This document shows, in pieces, positions 1 to 6,390 of a stretch of DNA of 6,489 nt (its first letter is position 1; every line of letters starts with the position of its first letter). A program made the position numbers and the translations under genes. Source of the DNA: a bacterium (lineage in GTDB: Bacteria; JAJRZV01); contig JAJRZV010000124.1 of the NCBI GenBank assembly GCA_024275095.1, positions 1 through 6,489 of the forward strand, read 5' to 3'. The notes beneath the pieces are model-generated. The model saw only the letters and a program-made list of their open reading frames with translations. It did not search any database and was not told where the DNA came from.

Positions 1-331
1 TGATCCGGAAAAAGTCCAAAAAGCTGTGGAAGAAGAAATGGCTTACCGACGGTCCACACAGCCTCTGGGCCGCCGTACTGCAGGGTGTGCATTTCTCAAT
101 CCGCGAAAGGGTAGAGTGTCTGCAGGAAAGATTGTTGAAGAGGTCGGTCTTAAAGGATTACGTGTGAGGGGAGCCCGTATTTCGGAAGTCCACGCGAATT
201 TCATAGAAAACGTGGGCAATGCTGAAGCACGGGATATTCTCGCCCTCATACAGGCGGTCAAGGACACTGTGCGCACCAGAAAAAACATTACCCTTGACCT
301 TGAAATCGTTGTTGTGGGGGAGGAAGGGTGA
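1..331 (+). CDS. murB: UDP-N-acetylenolpyruvoylglucosamine reductase (MurB), C-terminal part, 5' truncated by window edge
   Basis: MurB is a cytoplasmic flavoenzyme that uses NADPH to reduce UDP-GlcNAc-enolpyruvate to UDP-MurNAc, the second committed step of peptidoglycan precursor synthesis. The reading frame is open from base 2, giving 109 visible residues; the FAD-binding N-terminal part lies outside the window, so the GTG at 26 and ATG at 38 are internal codons and not starts. Seen directly are the family signatures STQP, then TAGCAFLNP, AGKIVEEVGLKGLRVRGARISE, HANFIENVGNA and the terminal LEIVVVGEE. In known MurB enzymes the residue at the Cys of GCAFLNP (codon 86-88) is Ser or Cys and acts as the general acid, and a Glu near the C-terminus is catalytic; here the Glu of LEIVVVG is the likely one. 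The stop TGA (329-331) overlaps the GTG start of ddl. Confidence 0.95.
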   Translation, partial: DPEKVQKAVEEEMAYRRSTQPLGRRTAGCAFLNPRKGRVSAGKIVEEVGLKGLRVRGARISEVHANFIENVGNAEARDILALIQAVKDTVRTRKNITLDLEIVVVGEEG

Positions 332-1224
332 AGGTGGCTGTTCTTTACGGTGGCCTGTCGCCGGAAAGAGAGATTTCTCTGAAGTCAGGACTTGCGGTGG
401 CAGGTGCGCTTCGCCGCCGGGGGTTTGACGTTATAGAAATAGATGTTGATCGAAACCTGCCCGCGGCTCTTATGGATGTTCAGCCAGATTGCGTTTTTGT
501 GGCACTTCACGGGCCCATGGGTGAAGACGGAACGGTTCAGGGTTTGCTGGAGGTGCTGGGTATTCCATATACGGGCAGTGGTGTGCTGGGATCCGCACTG
601 GCGATGGACAAGCTGCGTTCGAAATTGATTTTCTCTGCAACAGGCATACCCACACCGGAATGGACGGTGGTACACCCTGAGGAAAATGCCCTGCCTTCAT
701 TTTCATCCCCCTGGGTGGTGAAGCCTTCGGGAAGCGGCTCCTCCATCGGAGTAAGCATTGTTTCTACTGCTGAAGAACTGAAAAAAGCCGTGCGCAGAGC
801 AGCGGCTTTTTCACATGAGATTATTGTTGAAAAATACTGTGGAACAAAGGAGCTCACTGTTGCCGTACTGGAAGGTGAGGCGCTGGGGGTTCTGGAGATA
901 CATCCGAAGAAGGGTTTTTACAACTTCGATGCAAAATATACTGCAGGTGCAACTGAATATCTGATTCCCCCCCGCGTGTCACAGAAAATCCAGCGAATGG
1001 CGATGAAAGTGGCCGAACAGGTTTTCAATGCTCTTGCCCTGGCAGGGGCTGCACGAATTGACATGAGAGCTGATGATTCGAACGTTTACGTGCTGGAGGC
1101 CAATACAATCCCCGGCATGACCGAGACAAGTCTGCTTCCCAAGATAGCCGCTCACGCGGGCATGGATTTTGACACGCTGTGTGAAGTCATGGTTCGCAAG
1201 GCGCGGACGCATGTGAGGGTGTGA
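328..1224 (+). CDS. ddl: D-alanine--D-alanine ligase
   Basis: Ddl is a cytoplasmic ATP-grasp enzyme that joins two D-alanines; MurF then adds the dipeptide to the peptidoglycan precursor. The protein has 298 residues, normal for the DdlB type. It starts with GTG 328, which overlaps the murB stop and is preceded by a GGGGGAGGAAGG purine run. The N-terminal motif GGLSPEREIS (8-17) contains Glu13, matching catalytic Glu15 of E. coli DdlB. HGPMGEDGTVQG is at 61-72 and YTGSGVLGSALAMDK at 81-95. The ATP-lid motif KPSGSGSSIG is at 132-141 (Ser138 matching Ser150) and AKY at 202-204 (Tyr204 matching Tyr216). Asp245, Glu257 and Asn259 of RID...LEANTIPGM are the magnesium ligands, with Arg243 next to them, and Ser268 follows. 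All key residues are present, so the enzyme should be active. Tyr204 predicts a D-Ala-D-Ala rather than a D-Ala-D-Lac ligase. Confidence 0.97.
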   Translation: MKVAVLYGGLSPEREISLKSGLAVAGALRRRGFDVIEIDVDRNLPAALMDVQPDCVFVALHGPMGEDGTVQGLLEVLGIPYTGSGVLGSALAMDKLRSKLIFSATGIPTPEWTVVHPEENALPSFSSPWVVKPSGSGSSIGVSIVSTAEELKKAVRRAAAFSHEIIVEKYCGTKELTVAVLEGEALGVLEIHPKKGFYNFDAKYTAGATEYLIPPRVSQKIQRMAMKVAEQVFNALALAGAARIDMRADDSNVYVLEANTIPGMTETSLLPKIAAHAGMDFDTLCEVMVRKARTHVRV

Positions 1225-1958
1225 TGACCAAACAAAGGAAAAAGAAAAAAAGTGCACGCAGAAAAAAAAGAGAACTGGTTACTTCAGTCCGTAAAATTAT
1301 GACAGGTCTGGCAGCTGCTGGAGTGATGGTGTATTTGCTTTACGTGATTCTCACCAGTCAGTTTCTGCAGGTGAAGCAAATTATAGTGCAGGGTTGCAAT
1401 CATTTGAAACCCGAAACAATTGTAAAAATTGCAGGTATTGAAAAAGGCTCAAGCATGCTTTTCCTCTCGTATGAGAACATCCGTAAAGCCATCCTCAAGA
1501 ATCCCTGGGTAATGGATGCGGAGGTCATGGGCAAACTTCCCTCAACTGTTGTCATCACGGTTCGGGAAGAGACCCCTGTGGCCAATTATAAATACACCGG
1601 CAAATGGTACCTGGTGGATGAGCGGGGCTCGGTTTTTGTAGAAGGTAAAATGGCAAACCTGCCGGTTATCGGGGCTTCTACTTCTACTGATGATCTTTCC
1701 GTGGCTACAGCTTTGATTCTTTTCCTTCATGCTCGTGGGTGGTCTCCAGGGGTGGTTAACGTGGAATACAGGCGTGTGGCTTTTTCTCTTCCATCTCACA
1801 ATCTGGATCGAGTGGTTTTTCCACTTTCACCGGGGAAATGGGAGCAGGCTCTTTCACGGTTCAACACTGTACTGCGCATCGCCCGCGAGAGGAATTTAAA
1901 ACTCAGGGAAGTGTATCTGAACTTTGAAAAAACAGGTCTTTTAAAAATAAGGGGGTGA
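1224..1958 (+). CDS. ftsQ: Cell division protein FtsQ/DivIB (POTRA-domain divisome protein)
   Basis: FtsQ is a single-pass membrane protein that links early and late divisome proteins, together with FtsB and FtsL. The frame gives 244 residues from ATG 1224. GTG 1221 is also in frame, but the GAGGG at 1215-1219 sits only 1 nt from it and 4 nt from the ATG, so ATG is preferred. Seen: a strongly basic cytoplasmic tail (runs of KKKK and RRKKR within residues 3-16), one hydrophobic segment about 26-43 (GLAAAGVMVYLLYVIL), and a POTRA-like region about 48-116 (FLQVKQIIVQGCNHL to VVITVREETPVA). The C-terminal FtsQ domain contains the family-typical WYLVDERGSVF near 128-138. The size is typical and the short tail resembles FtsQ more than long DivIB proteins. 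The start overlaps the ddl stop by one base (TGATG), and the stop lies inside the ftsA ribosome binding site. Confidence 0.93.
   Translation: MTKQRKKKKSARRKKRELVTSVRKIMTGLAAAGVMVYLLYVILTSQFLQVKQIIVQGCNHLKPETIVKIAGIEKGSSMLFLSYENIRKAILKNPWVMDAEVMGKLPSTVVITVREETPVANYKYTGKWYLVDERGSVFVEGKMANLPVIGASTSTDDLSVATALILFLHARGWSPGVVNVEYRRVAFSLPSHNLDRVVFPLSPGKWEQALSRFNTVLRIARERNLKLREVYLNFEKTGLLKIRG
1950..1958 (+). promoter_or_regulatory. ftsA ribosome binding site containing the ftsQ stop codon
   Basis: AGGGGGTGA matches the ideal Shine-Dalgarno AGGAGGTGA at 8 of 9 positions and lies 5 nt before ATG 1964. It decides the ftsA start: GTG 1955, also in frame, falls within this site and has almost no spacing. 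The TGA at its 3' end is the ftsQ stop codon, so ribosomes finishing ftsQ end on the ftsA initiation site. Confidence 0.8.
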
Positions 1959-1963
1959 AAGAG

Positions 1964-3193
1964 ATGAGTAAAAACGGAATCGTTGCTGCGCTGGATGTGG
2001 GCACTTCAAAGATTACCGTACTCGTTGGCCAGCCCACCGAAGAAGGACTGAGCATCATCGGCGTGGGCGTTCATCCATCCAAAGGAGTCAAAGACGGGGT
2101 GGTTCTCAACATTGAGGAGACGGCCGGGTCTATTCGTAAAGCGGTGGAGGATGCAGAACTCATGGCGGATGTGGAAGTCGAATCGGTATTTGTGGGTATA
2201 TCGGGTACACACATCCAGTGCACGCCGGCCAAAGGGGAGGTCTCGCTGTCCGATGGTGTTGTGAAACGCCAGGACGTGTCCCAGGCAGTTGACGTGGCCA
2301 CAGCTATTACAGTGCATTCTGACAGGGAAATCATCCATATCCTGCCGGTGGAATTCGCCATAGACGGCCACCGCGGCATCAAGGAACCCATCGGCATGTC
2401 CGGCCGCAAGCTGGAGGTGCGCGTGCTCATCATTACCGCCATGCAAACGCACATCAAAAACCTCATCAGCAGCTGCCGTCGTGCGGGTCTGCGGGTCTCA
2501 GAAGCTGTGCTCAGCTCCCTGGCCTCTTCTGATGCTGTGCTCACGCCGGATGAAAAGGAGCTGGGGGTGTGTCTCGTGGATATCGGTGGTGGAACCACCA
2601 ATGTGGCTGTATTTCACGGGGGGGCGGTGGAAGGAACGTTCGAGATCCCGCTTGGCGGACGTCACATCACACGTGACCTGGCCGCAGGACTCCGCACGAC
2701 CCTGGCCGAGGCCGAACGTGTCAAAAAAGAATTTGGTTCTGCGGTGCTTTCGAACACCCGTAAAGACGAAGAAGTGGAAATTGCTCCGCTTTACTCCACG
2801 GGAACAGTGCAGCGTGTCTCGCGCAGGCACATTGCCGAAATTATCATCCCGCGCACGGAGGAAATCCTCGAATTCGTGGACGAGCATCTTGAAAAAAACG
2901 GCCTGCGGTCTCTTCTTGGTGCAGGTGTGGTGCTGACCGGTGGTTCTTCGCAGCTTCCCGGGCTTCCGGAGCTTGCCGAGGAAATGCTCGGGTTGCCCGT
3001 GAGGATAGGTTCACCTTCGGGCCTTTCCGGACTTATGGATGTGGTTGACAGCCCCTCACATTCCACATCGGTTGGTTTGCTACTCGCAGCTTACCGTCAA
3101 AGTGCCCTTGGAGACTTCCAGGACGTAAAGGTTGCAAGGAGTGGTGCGGGGGTAGTGAAGAAAATCAAGCGCTTTTTTGAACAAATTTTGTAA
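1964..3193 (+). CDS. ftsA: Cell division protein FtsA
   Basis: FtsA is an actin-fold ATPase that tethers FtsZ filaments to the inner face of the membrane and recruits later divisome proteins. The protein has 409 residues from ATG 1964, typical length. Seen in order (numbered from this ATG): the phosphate-1 motif LDVGTSK about 10-16; the FtsA-specific 1C region around 80-160, with GISGTH at 78-83; the phosphate-2 motif VDIGGGTTN at 205-213; and the adenosine-binding motif GAGVVLTGGSSQLPG at 319-333. The last 14 residues (GVVKKIKRFFEQIL) form an amphipathic basic and hydrophobic helix of the kind that is the FtsA membrane-targeting sequence. A linker of about 10 residues precedes this helix. 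The gene is intact, and it is followed 14 nt later by ftsZ, the usual pairing. Confidence 0.97.
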   Translation: MSKNGIVAALDVGTSKITVLVGQPTEEGLSIIGVGVHPSKGVKDGVVLNIEETAGSIRKAVEDAELMADVEVESVFVGISGTHIQCTPAKGEVSLSDGVVKRQDVSQAVDVATAITVHSDREIIHILPVEFAIDGHRGIKEPIGMSGRKLEVRVLIITAMQTHIKNLISSCRRAGLRVSEAVLSSLASSDAVLTPDEKELGVCLVDIGGGTTNVAVFHGGAVEGTFEIPLGGRHITRDLAAGLRTTLAEAERVKKEFGSAVLSNTRKDEEVEIAPLYSTGTVQRVSRRHIAEIIIPRTEEILEFVDEHLEKNGLRSLLGAGVVLTGGSSQLPGLPELAEEMLGLPVRIGSPSGLSGLMDVVDSPSHSTSVGLLLAAYRQSALGDFQDVKVARSGAGVVKKIKRFFEQIL

Positions 3194-3195
3194 AA

Positions 3196-3203
3196 AGGAG
3201 GTG
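3196..3203 (+). promoter_or_regulatory. ftsZ ribosome binding site
   Basis: AGGAGGTG is a perfect Shine-Dalgarno 4 nt before ATG 3208, stronger than the sites of ddl and ftsQ. This fits the high FtsZ level that cells need relative to the other division proteins. It lies just after the ftsA TAA. Confidence 0.85.
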
Positions 3204-3207
3204 CAGC

Positions 3208-4365
3208 ATGATCGAACTCATCAGGGAGGAACAATTCAAGGCGAGAATCCGGGTCATAGGCATAGGCGGATGCGGTAACAATGCAGTGAACACGATGGTT
3301 GAAGAGCGCATCCGCGGTGTGGAATTCATTGCCATGAACACGGATATCCAGGTGCTTAAGCAATGCCGTGCAGAGGAAGTCATTCAGATTGGCGAGAAGC
3401 TCACCCGCGGCCTTGGTGCAGGTGGAAATCCTGAAGTTGGTCGTGAAGCCGCGATAGAGAGCATGGAGAAAATCCGCGAGACAGTAAGTGGTGCCGACAT
3501 GATCTTCATTGCAGCGGGCATGGGTGGTGGAACAGGAACCGGGGCGGCACCAGTGGTTGCAGAACTGGCAAAGGAAGAGGGCACGCTGGTCGTGGGCGTG
3601 GTGACAAAGCCCTTTGCTGGCGAGGGAACTCACCGCAATGAAATCGCACAGCGTGGAATAGAAGAACTCAAGCGCTACGTGGATGCCCTTATTGTCATTA
3701 ACAACGATCGCCTCATTTCCATGAACAAGACCCAGACTGCAAAAGAGAGCCTGCTTCTGGGCACCCAGCCCCTGGCCCAGGCTGTAAAAGGCATTGCTGA
3801 AATTATCACTGTTCCCGGCCTTATCAATGTGGACTTTGCGGACGTACGCGAGGTTATGAAGGAGACGGGAATGGCTGTTATGGGCAGTGCAGAAGCCTCG
3901 GGAGAAGACCGCGCCATGACCGCCCGTAACAATGCCATCAACAATCCGCTGCTGGAGTACAGTGGCATCAGCGGTGCCCGGGGTGTCCTTGTCAACGTAA
4001 CGGGAAATGACGTGACCCTGCCAGAATTCAACGACATTGTTGCCAGCATCCAGGAGGAAGCCGACCCCGAGGCCCGCATCATATCTGGACTTGTAATTGA
4101 TGAGACCTTGGACAATCGTGTGAGAGTGACCGTGATTGCTACAGGCTTTGGCCGCAAGAAGAGGACTGCATCGCGATCCGTAAGAAGTGAAATAAAAGAA
4201 ATTCTGAATAATGATACTGGCGCAACGGACAGCCTGGAAATACCCGCTTTTCAGCGCCGCAGCATTCTCAACCACAAAATCCGTCACCACCGTGCTCCTG
4301 TACACAATGACGTTGACCCGATGGCCATTGCCATGCGCGTGTTCAAAAACGAGCCGGAATCATAA
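3208..4365 (+). CDS. ftsZ: Cell division GTPase FtsZ, with a C-terminal extension past the conserved tail peptide
   Basis: FtsZ is the tubulin-like GTPase that polymerises into the Z ring and positions septal wall synthesis. It has 385 residues. Seen: GIGGCGNNAVN at 18-28 (a Cys within the usual glycine run), NTDIQVL at 44-50, the tubulin signature GGGTGTG at 106-112, TKPFAGEG at 133-140, and the T7 synergy loop NVDFAD at 207-212 with Asn207, Asp209 and Asp212. The motif set predicts an active GTPase. The core ends near ATGF (311-314). A short linker of about 28 residues leads to EIPAFQRR (344-351), which matches the conserved C-terminal peptide that binds FtsA and other partners. Unusually, 34 more residues follow, rich in His and Arg and ending KNEPES. 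The start ATG has a perfect ribosome binding site. Confidence 0.98.
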   Translation: MIELIREEQFKARIRVIGIGGCGNNAVNTMVEERIRGVEFIAMNTDIQVLKQCRAEEVIQIGEKLTRGLGAGGNPEVGREAAIESMEKIRETVSGADMIFIAAGMGGGTGTGAAPVVAELAKEEGTLVVGVVTKPFAGEGTHRNEIAQRGIEELKRYVDALIVINNDRLISMNKTQTAKESLLLGTQPLAQAVKGIAEIITVPGLINVDFADVREVMKETGMAVMGSAEASGEDRAMTARNNAINNPLLEYSGISGARGVLVNVTGNDVTLPEFNDIVASIQEEADPEARIISGLVIDETLDNRVRVTVIATGFGRKKRTASRSVRSEIKEILNNDTGATDSLEIPAFQRRSILNHKIRHHRAPVHNDVDPMAIAMRVFKNEPES

Positions 4366-4370
4366 ACCGG

Positions 4371-4380
4371 ACGAGGTGAT
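4371..4380 (+). promoter_or_regulatory. Ribosome binding site supporting a CTG start for the radical SAM gene
   Basis: ACGAGGTGAT matches the extended Shine-Dalgarno AGGAGGTGAT at 9 of 10 positions, including 8 contiguous bases. From the last G of GAGG to CTG 4383 there are 6 nt, exactly the spacing found between the ftsZ Shine-Dalgarno and its ATG. No ATG, GTG or TTG lies in the correct frame near this site. Confidence 0.7.
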
Positions 4381-4382
4381 TT

Positions 4383-5831
4383 CTGCTCAGGGCGGCATTT
4401 ATATACCCCAATCTCAAGAAGGCAGCGTACAGCAACCTGGGATTTGTCCGCATTGTCGCCCTGTTTGAGCGGTTTACACCCTTTCACGTCCAGGCCTTTG
4501 CACTGGATGAAATTACCCCCCGCGTTTACAGGTATCTGGAGCAGTGTGAACTCATTGCATTTTCCGTTGCCTTTGAAAACGACTTCGTCAACATAGCCCG
4601 TATTCTTTCCAGTATTTCACCTGGCAAAAGGCGCATGACCATTGCGGGTGGCGTGGCTGCATCCGCCAATCCAGAGGTATGTACAGGGCTTTTCGATGCG
4701 GTGATTGTAGGCGAAGCCGACACCGCGGTTGAAGAGATTACTGATGCAATCATACCCTATCTAACATCCCGCGCGGACAGAGAAACAGCCCTGGAGCGCC
4801 TTGCTGCTACGGGTTACGTGTACGTTCCAGAAGGCTACGAATTTCGCTTTGGAGAACAATTTCGTATTGCAAAAGCTGATCCCCGTCCTGGCTATCCAGC
4901 GAAAGTTGCCTGGAGAAGGGAAATGCACTCATGGCAGCCTGCATTTCGTGAGGCCGTGGGCAGAGGGGTCGAATTTGGCGAGCACTTCCTCATTGAAATT
5001 TCACGTGGCTGTCCCTTTCGGTGTCGGTTTTGCCTTCCCGGAAATGTGTGTGGTGCCCAGCGTGACGTGCCTCTCGATGTGATTCTTCAGAACATCGAAA
5101 AGAGTCGGTCCCGCTCTGCAGCACTCGTAGCCCCACTTCCATCAGCCCACCGCGCTTTCAGGGAGTTGTTGCATCGGCTTGTCGAAAAAGGCGTATCCGT
5201 CACCGTTTCATCACTGCGCGTGGAGGATGCACGGGAGGACATTCTTGCTCTCCTTGCAAAGAGCGGGATGCGTACACTCACGCTTGCTCCAGAAACAGGA
5301 AATGAAATCCTTCGCAGAAAACTCGGCAAACTCTTCAAAAATGAAGAAGTAATAGAGGCTGCTGTCAGAGCAGAGAAGGCAGGGTTCAGGAACGTTAAAC
5401 TCTACTTCATGGTGGGCTTTCCCGGGGAGACCCCGGACCATGTGAAGGAATCTGTTGAATTTGTTGTGGAGATCAAGTCCCGGCTCAAACGTGCGCGTCT
5501 TTCGGTCGGCATTGCGCCTTTTGTACCCAAGCCTCACACACCGTTGGAAAGGCAGCCCATGAAAAGAGTGGAAGAACTGCAGGCGGCATACCGCCTCTGG
5601 AAGAAAGTGGAAGCGAAAGGCATCCGCCTTAGCAGCGAATCCATTAAATCTTCCCTTGTTCAGGCACTGCTTTCAACAGGCGGCAGGTGGGTTGCTGAAT
5701 TCGTCACTGCTGCTGCACGTGAGAATCCTTCCAGGGCATTGAAAAAGCACTCCGTCATGCTGGAACAGTGGGTTTACCGCCCCAAGGAAGAGCACGAAAT
5801 CCTGCCCTGGCACTTTATACGCGCCCGGTGA
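4383..5831 (+). CDS. Radical SAM enzyme with N-terminal B12-binding-like domain, function unknown
   Basis: The protein has 482 residues if it starts at CTG 4383. The first in-frame ATG (4635) would remove 84 residues that look genuine: FIYPNLKKAAYSNLG near the start, LIAFSVAFENDFVNIARIL about 57-76, and IAGGVAASANP about 87-97. Together with FDAVIVGEAD (about 104-113) they resemble the Rossmann-like N-terminal domain of B12-binding-type radical SAM proteins. The radical SAM core follows: ISRGCPFRCRFC carries the CxxxCxxC cluster ligands Cys210, Cys214 and Cys217, then LAPETGNE (301-308) and YFMVGFPGET (341-350). An LPW motif near the end (474-476) recalls a family of uncharacterised radical SAM proteins (TIGR03960-like, from memory). 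It should bind a 4Fe-4S cluster and cleave S-adenosylmethionine, but the substrate is unknown. The gene follows ftsZ by 17 nt, so it is probably in the operon. Confidence 0.9.
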   Translation: MLRAAFIYPNLKKAAYSNLGFVRIVALFERFTPFHVQAFALDEITPRVYRYLEQCELIAFSVAFENDFVNIARILSSISPGKRRMTIAGGVAASANPEVCTGLFDAVIVGEADTAVEEITDAIIPYLTSRADRETALERLAATGYVYVPEGYEFRFGEQFRIAKADPRPGYPAKVAWRREMHSWQPAFREAVGRGVEFGEHFLIEISRGCPFRCRFCLPGNVCGAQRDVPLDVILQNIEKSRSRSAALVAPLPSAHRAFRELLHRLVEKGVSVTVSSLRVEDAREDILALLAKSGMRTLTLAPETGNEILRRKLGKLFKNEEVIEAAVRAEKAGFRNVKLYFMVGFPGETPDHVKESVEFVVEIKSRLKRARLSVGIAPFVPKPHTPLERQPMKRVEELQAAYRLWKKVEAKGIRLSSESIKSSLVQALLSTGGRWVAEFVTAAARENPSRALKKHSVMLEQWVYRPKEEHEILPWHFIRAR

Positions 5832-5928
5832 ATCGGACGATTGTTGCGCGAACATTCACAGGAAGAACCGGGAAGTTTTGAAGGGAGGAGGAAAAGAAAC
5901 TGAAAATGTGTAATATCAAATGTCGAGG

Positions 5929-5987
5929 CCTGCTCCCGGTTCAATAGCCAGGGAAAATTTACTTGTCCCGACGGTGGAACGAGCAGG
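5929..5987 (+). repeat. Nested imperfect inverted repeat, possible structured RNA
   Basis: CCTGCTC (5929-5935) pairs with GAGCAGG (5981-5987). After a 3-nt bulge, GTTC (5939-5942) pairs with GAAC (5977-5980), which abuts the outer arm. Further in, GGGA (5951-5954) pairs with TCCC (5966-5969) around an 11-nt loop. This gives a hairpin of three stacked short stems with an internal loop. It could be a small RNA or leader structure, but its stems are short and it matches no RNA family that I recognise. Confidence 0.3.
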
Positions 5988-6078
5988 TGCAGAAACGAAT
6001 GGTATGGTTACACCCGGGACTATCTTGTTCTTATTCTGGATGGATTTTAGGTGGTGGTCAGGCAGGAGCCGGTTCACC

Positions 6079-6108
6079 TTGACCCGTACAACCCCCGAAA
6101 AATAAAAT
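6079..6108 (+). promoter_or_regulatory. Sigma70-type promoter for tRNA-Arg
   Basis: TTGACC (6079-6084, 5 of 6 matches to the -35 consensus) and TAAAAT (6103-6108, 5 of 6 matches to the -10 consensus) are separated by 18 bp. Transcription would begin near 6115, about 10 nt before the tRNA 5' end, a typical arrangement. The -35 box overlaps the right arm of a short inverted repeat, GGTCA (6057-6061) with TGACC (6080-6084); I cannot say whether that matters. Confidence 0.65.
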
Positions 6109-6124
6109 GAATGCAATCACACAC

Positions 6125-6198
6125 GTGCCCGTAGCTCAGCAGGACAGAGCGCAGGACTCCGGATCCTGAGGTCGCGGGTTCAAATCCCGCCGGGCACG
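6125..6198 (+). tRNA. tRNA-Arg, anticodon CCG
   Basis: The cloverleaf closes fully. The acceptor stem GTGCCCG (6125-6131) pairs with CGGGCAC (6191-6197), with discriminator G at 6198. The D stem is GCTC/GAGC. The anticodon stem CAGGA/TCCTG (6152-6156 and 6164-6168) encloses loop CTCCGGA with anticodon CCG at 6159-6161, which reads the arginine codon CGG. The T arm is GCGGG-TTCAAAT-CCCGC (6174-6190). CCA is not encoded, since G198 is followed by GTAAG, so a CCA-adding enzyme is needed. The last part of this gene is repeated 221 bp downstream, as expected of a tRNA used as an integration site. Confidence 0.95.
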
Positions 6199-6200
6199 GT
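6177..6200 (+). repeat. att-like direct repeat, copy 1 (3' end of tRNA-Arg)
   Basis: These 24 bases run from the T stem through the acceptor stem to two bases past the discriminator. They recur identically at 6398-6421. With one mismatch the match extends 3 bases further left (6174-6200 against 6395-6421). Tyrosine integrases commonly target this part of tRNA genes and leave such a duplication. Confidence 0.75.
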
Positions 6201-6255
6201 AAGTGCGTATTTGGGTATGTGTGGGGGGTGGTATATACGTGCGAGAACCCGCGAC

Positions 6256-6293
6256 AGCCGGAGGCTCGTATTGGGAGTTCCGCGTAGCGGAAC
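6256..6293 (+). repeat. Two adjacent short perfect hairpins
   Basis: AGCC-GGA-GGCT (6256-6266) is followed ten bases later by GTTCCGC-GTA-GCGGAAC (6277-6293), a 7-bp perfect stem with a 3-nt loop. Neither is followed by a T run, so they are not obvious terminators. They resemble the palindromic units found in intergenic repeats or recombinase-folded single-strand sites. Confidence 0.5.
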
Positions 6294-6304
6294 GCCATAT
6301 AAAT

Positions 6305-6390
6305 TGAGCGAGCGGTGGTATCAAGGCACCTCTGTGGCATTTGATTTATTTGAAGCATCAATAAGTGAGCGAGCTTGCGCGTGAGCGAGC
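6305..6390 (+). repeat. Three TGAGCGAGC direct repeats
   Basis: TGAGCGAGC occurs at 6305-6313, 6366-6374 and 6382-6390. The last two share GTGAGCGAGC and are spaced 16 bp apart, just left of the second tRNA-end copy. Their closeness to an att-like core is what arm-type integrase or excisionase sites would look like, but that role is inferred. Confidence 0.45.

Larger units (their letters stand above)
5832..6124 (+). other. Intergenic spacer between the radical SAM gene and tRNA-Arg
   Basis: I see no convincing gene in these 293 bases. A strong purine-rich AAGGGAGGAGG (5881-5891) resembles a ribosome binding site, but the nearest ATG (5906, 14 nt away) opens only a 13-codon frame, MCNIKCRGLLPVQ, and ATG 5920 is too distant. 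A nested inverted repeat occupies 5929-5987, and the tRNA promoter lies at the right end. No clear intrinsic terminator for the upstream operon was found: no GC-rich stem is followed directly by a T run. Confidence 0.6.

Noticed and set aside
2006-2601. Two long minus-strand frames (148 and 176 codons) opposite ftsA
   Set aside because: They lie wholly inside the intact ftsA gene in shadow frames and show no recognisable motifs.
3097-4305. 402-codon open frame on the minus strand opposite ftsZ
   Set aside because: It is antisense to an ftsZ gene with every family motif. Its sequence is Cys- and His-rich with no recognisable domain, and its length follows from ftsZ codon bias.
4211-4468. Plus-strand frame of 85 codons spanning the ftsZ end
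   Set aside because: It is out of frame with both ftsZ and the radical SAM gene, each of which shows conserved protein sequence across the overlap.
5817-5865. Terminator after the radical SAM gene (ACGCGCC with GCGCG)
   Set aside because: The stem is about 5 bp with a loop of over 20 nt and no T tract follows.
5916-6116. Overlapping small frames on both strands (61 codons plus, 66 codons minus)
   Set aside because: Neither start has a well-placed ribosome binding site: the purine run is 28 nt from ATG 5920, and none precedes the minus ATG. Neither product shows a recognised domain. A protein search of both would settle it.
6074-6361. Minus-strand frames reading PAGFEPATSGSGVL and RARRDLNPRPQDPES
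   Set aside because: These strings are well-known false proteins that arise from the antisense of tRNA genes; the tRNA-Arg at 6125-6198 explains them.
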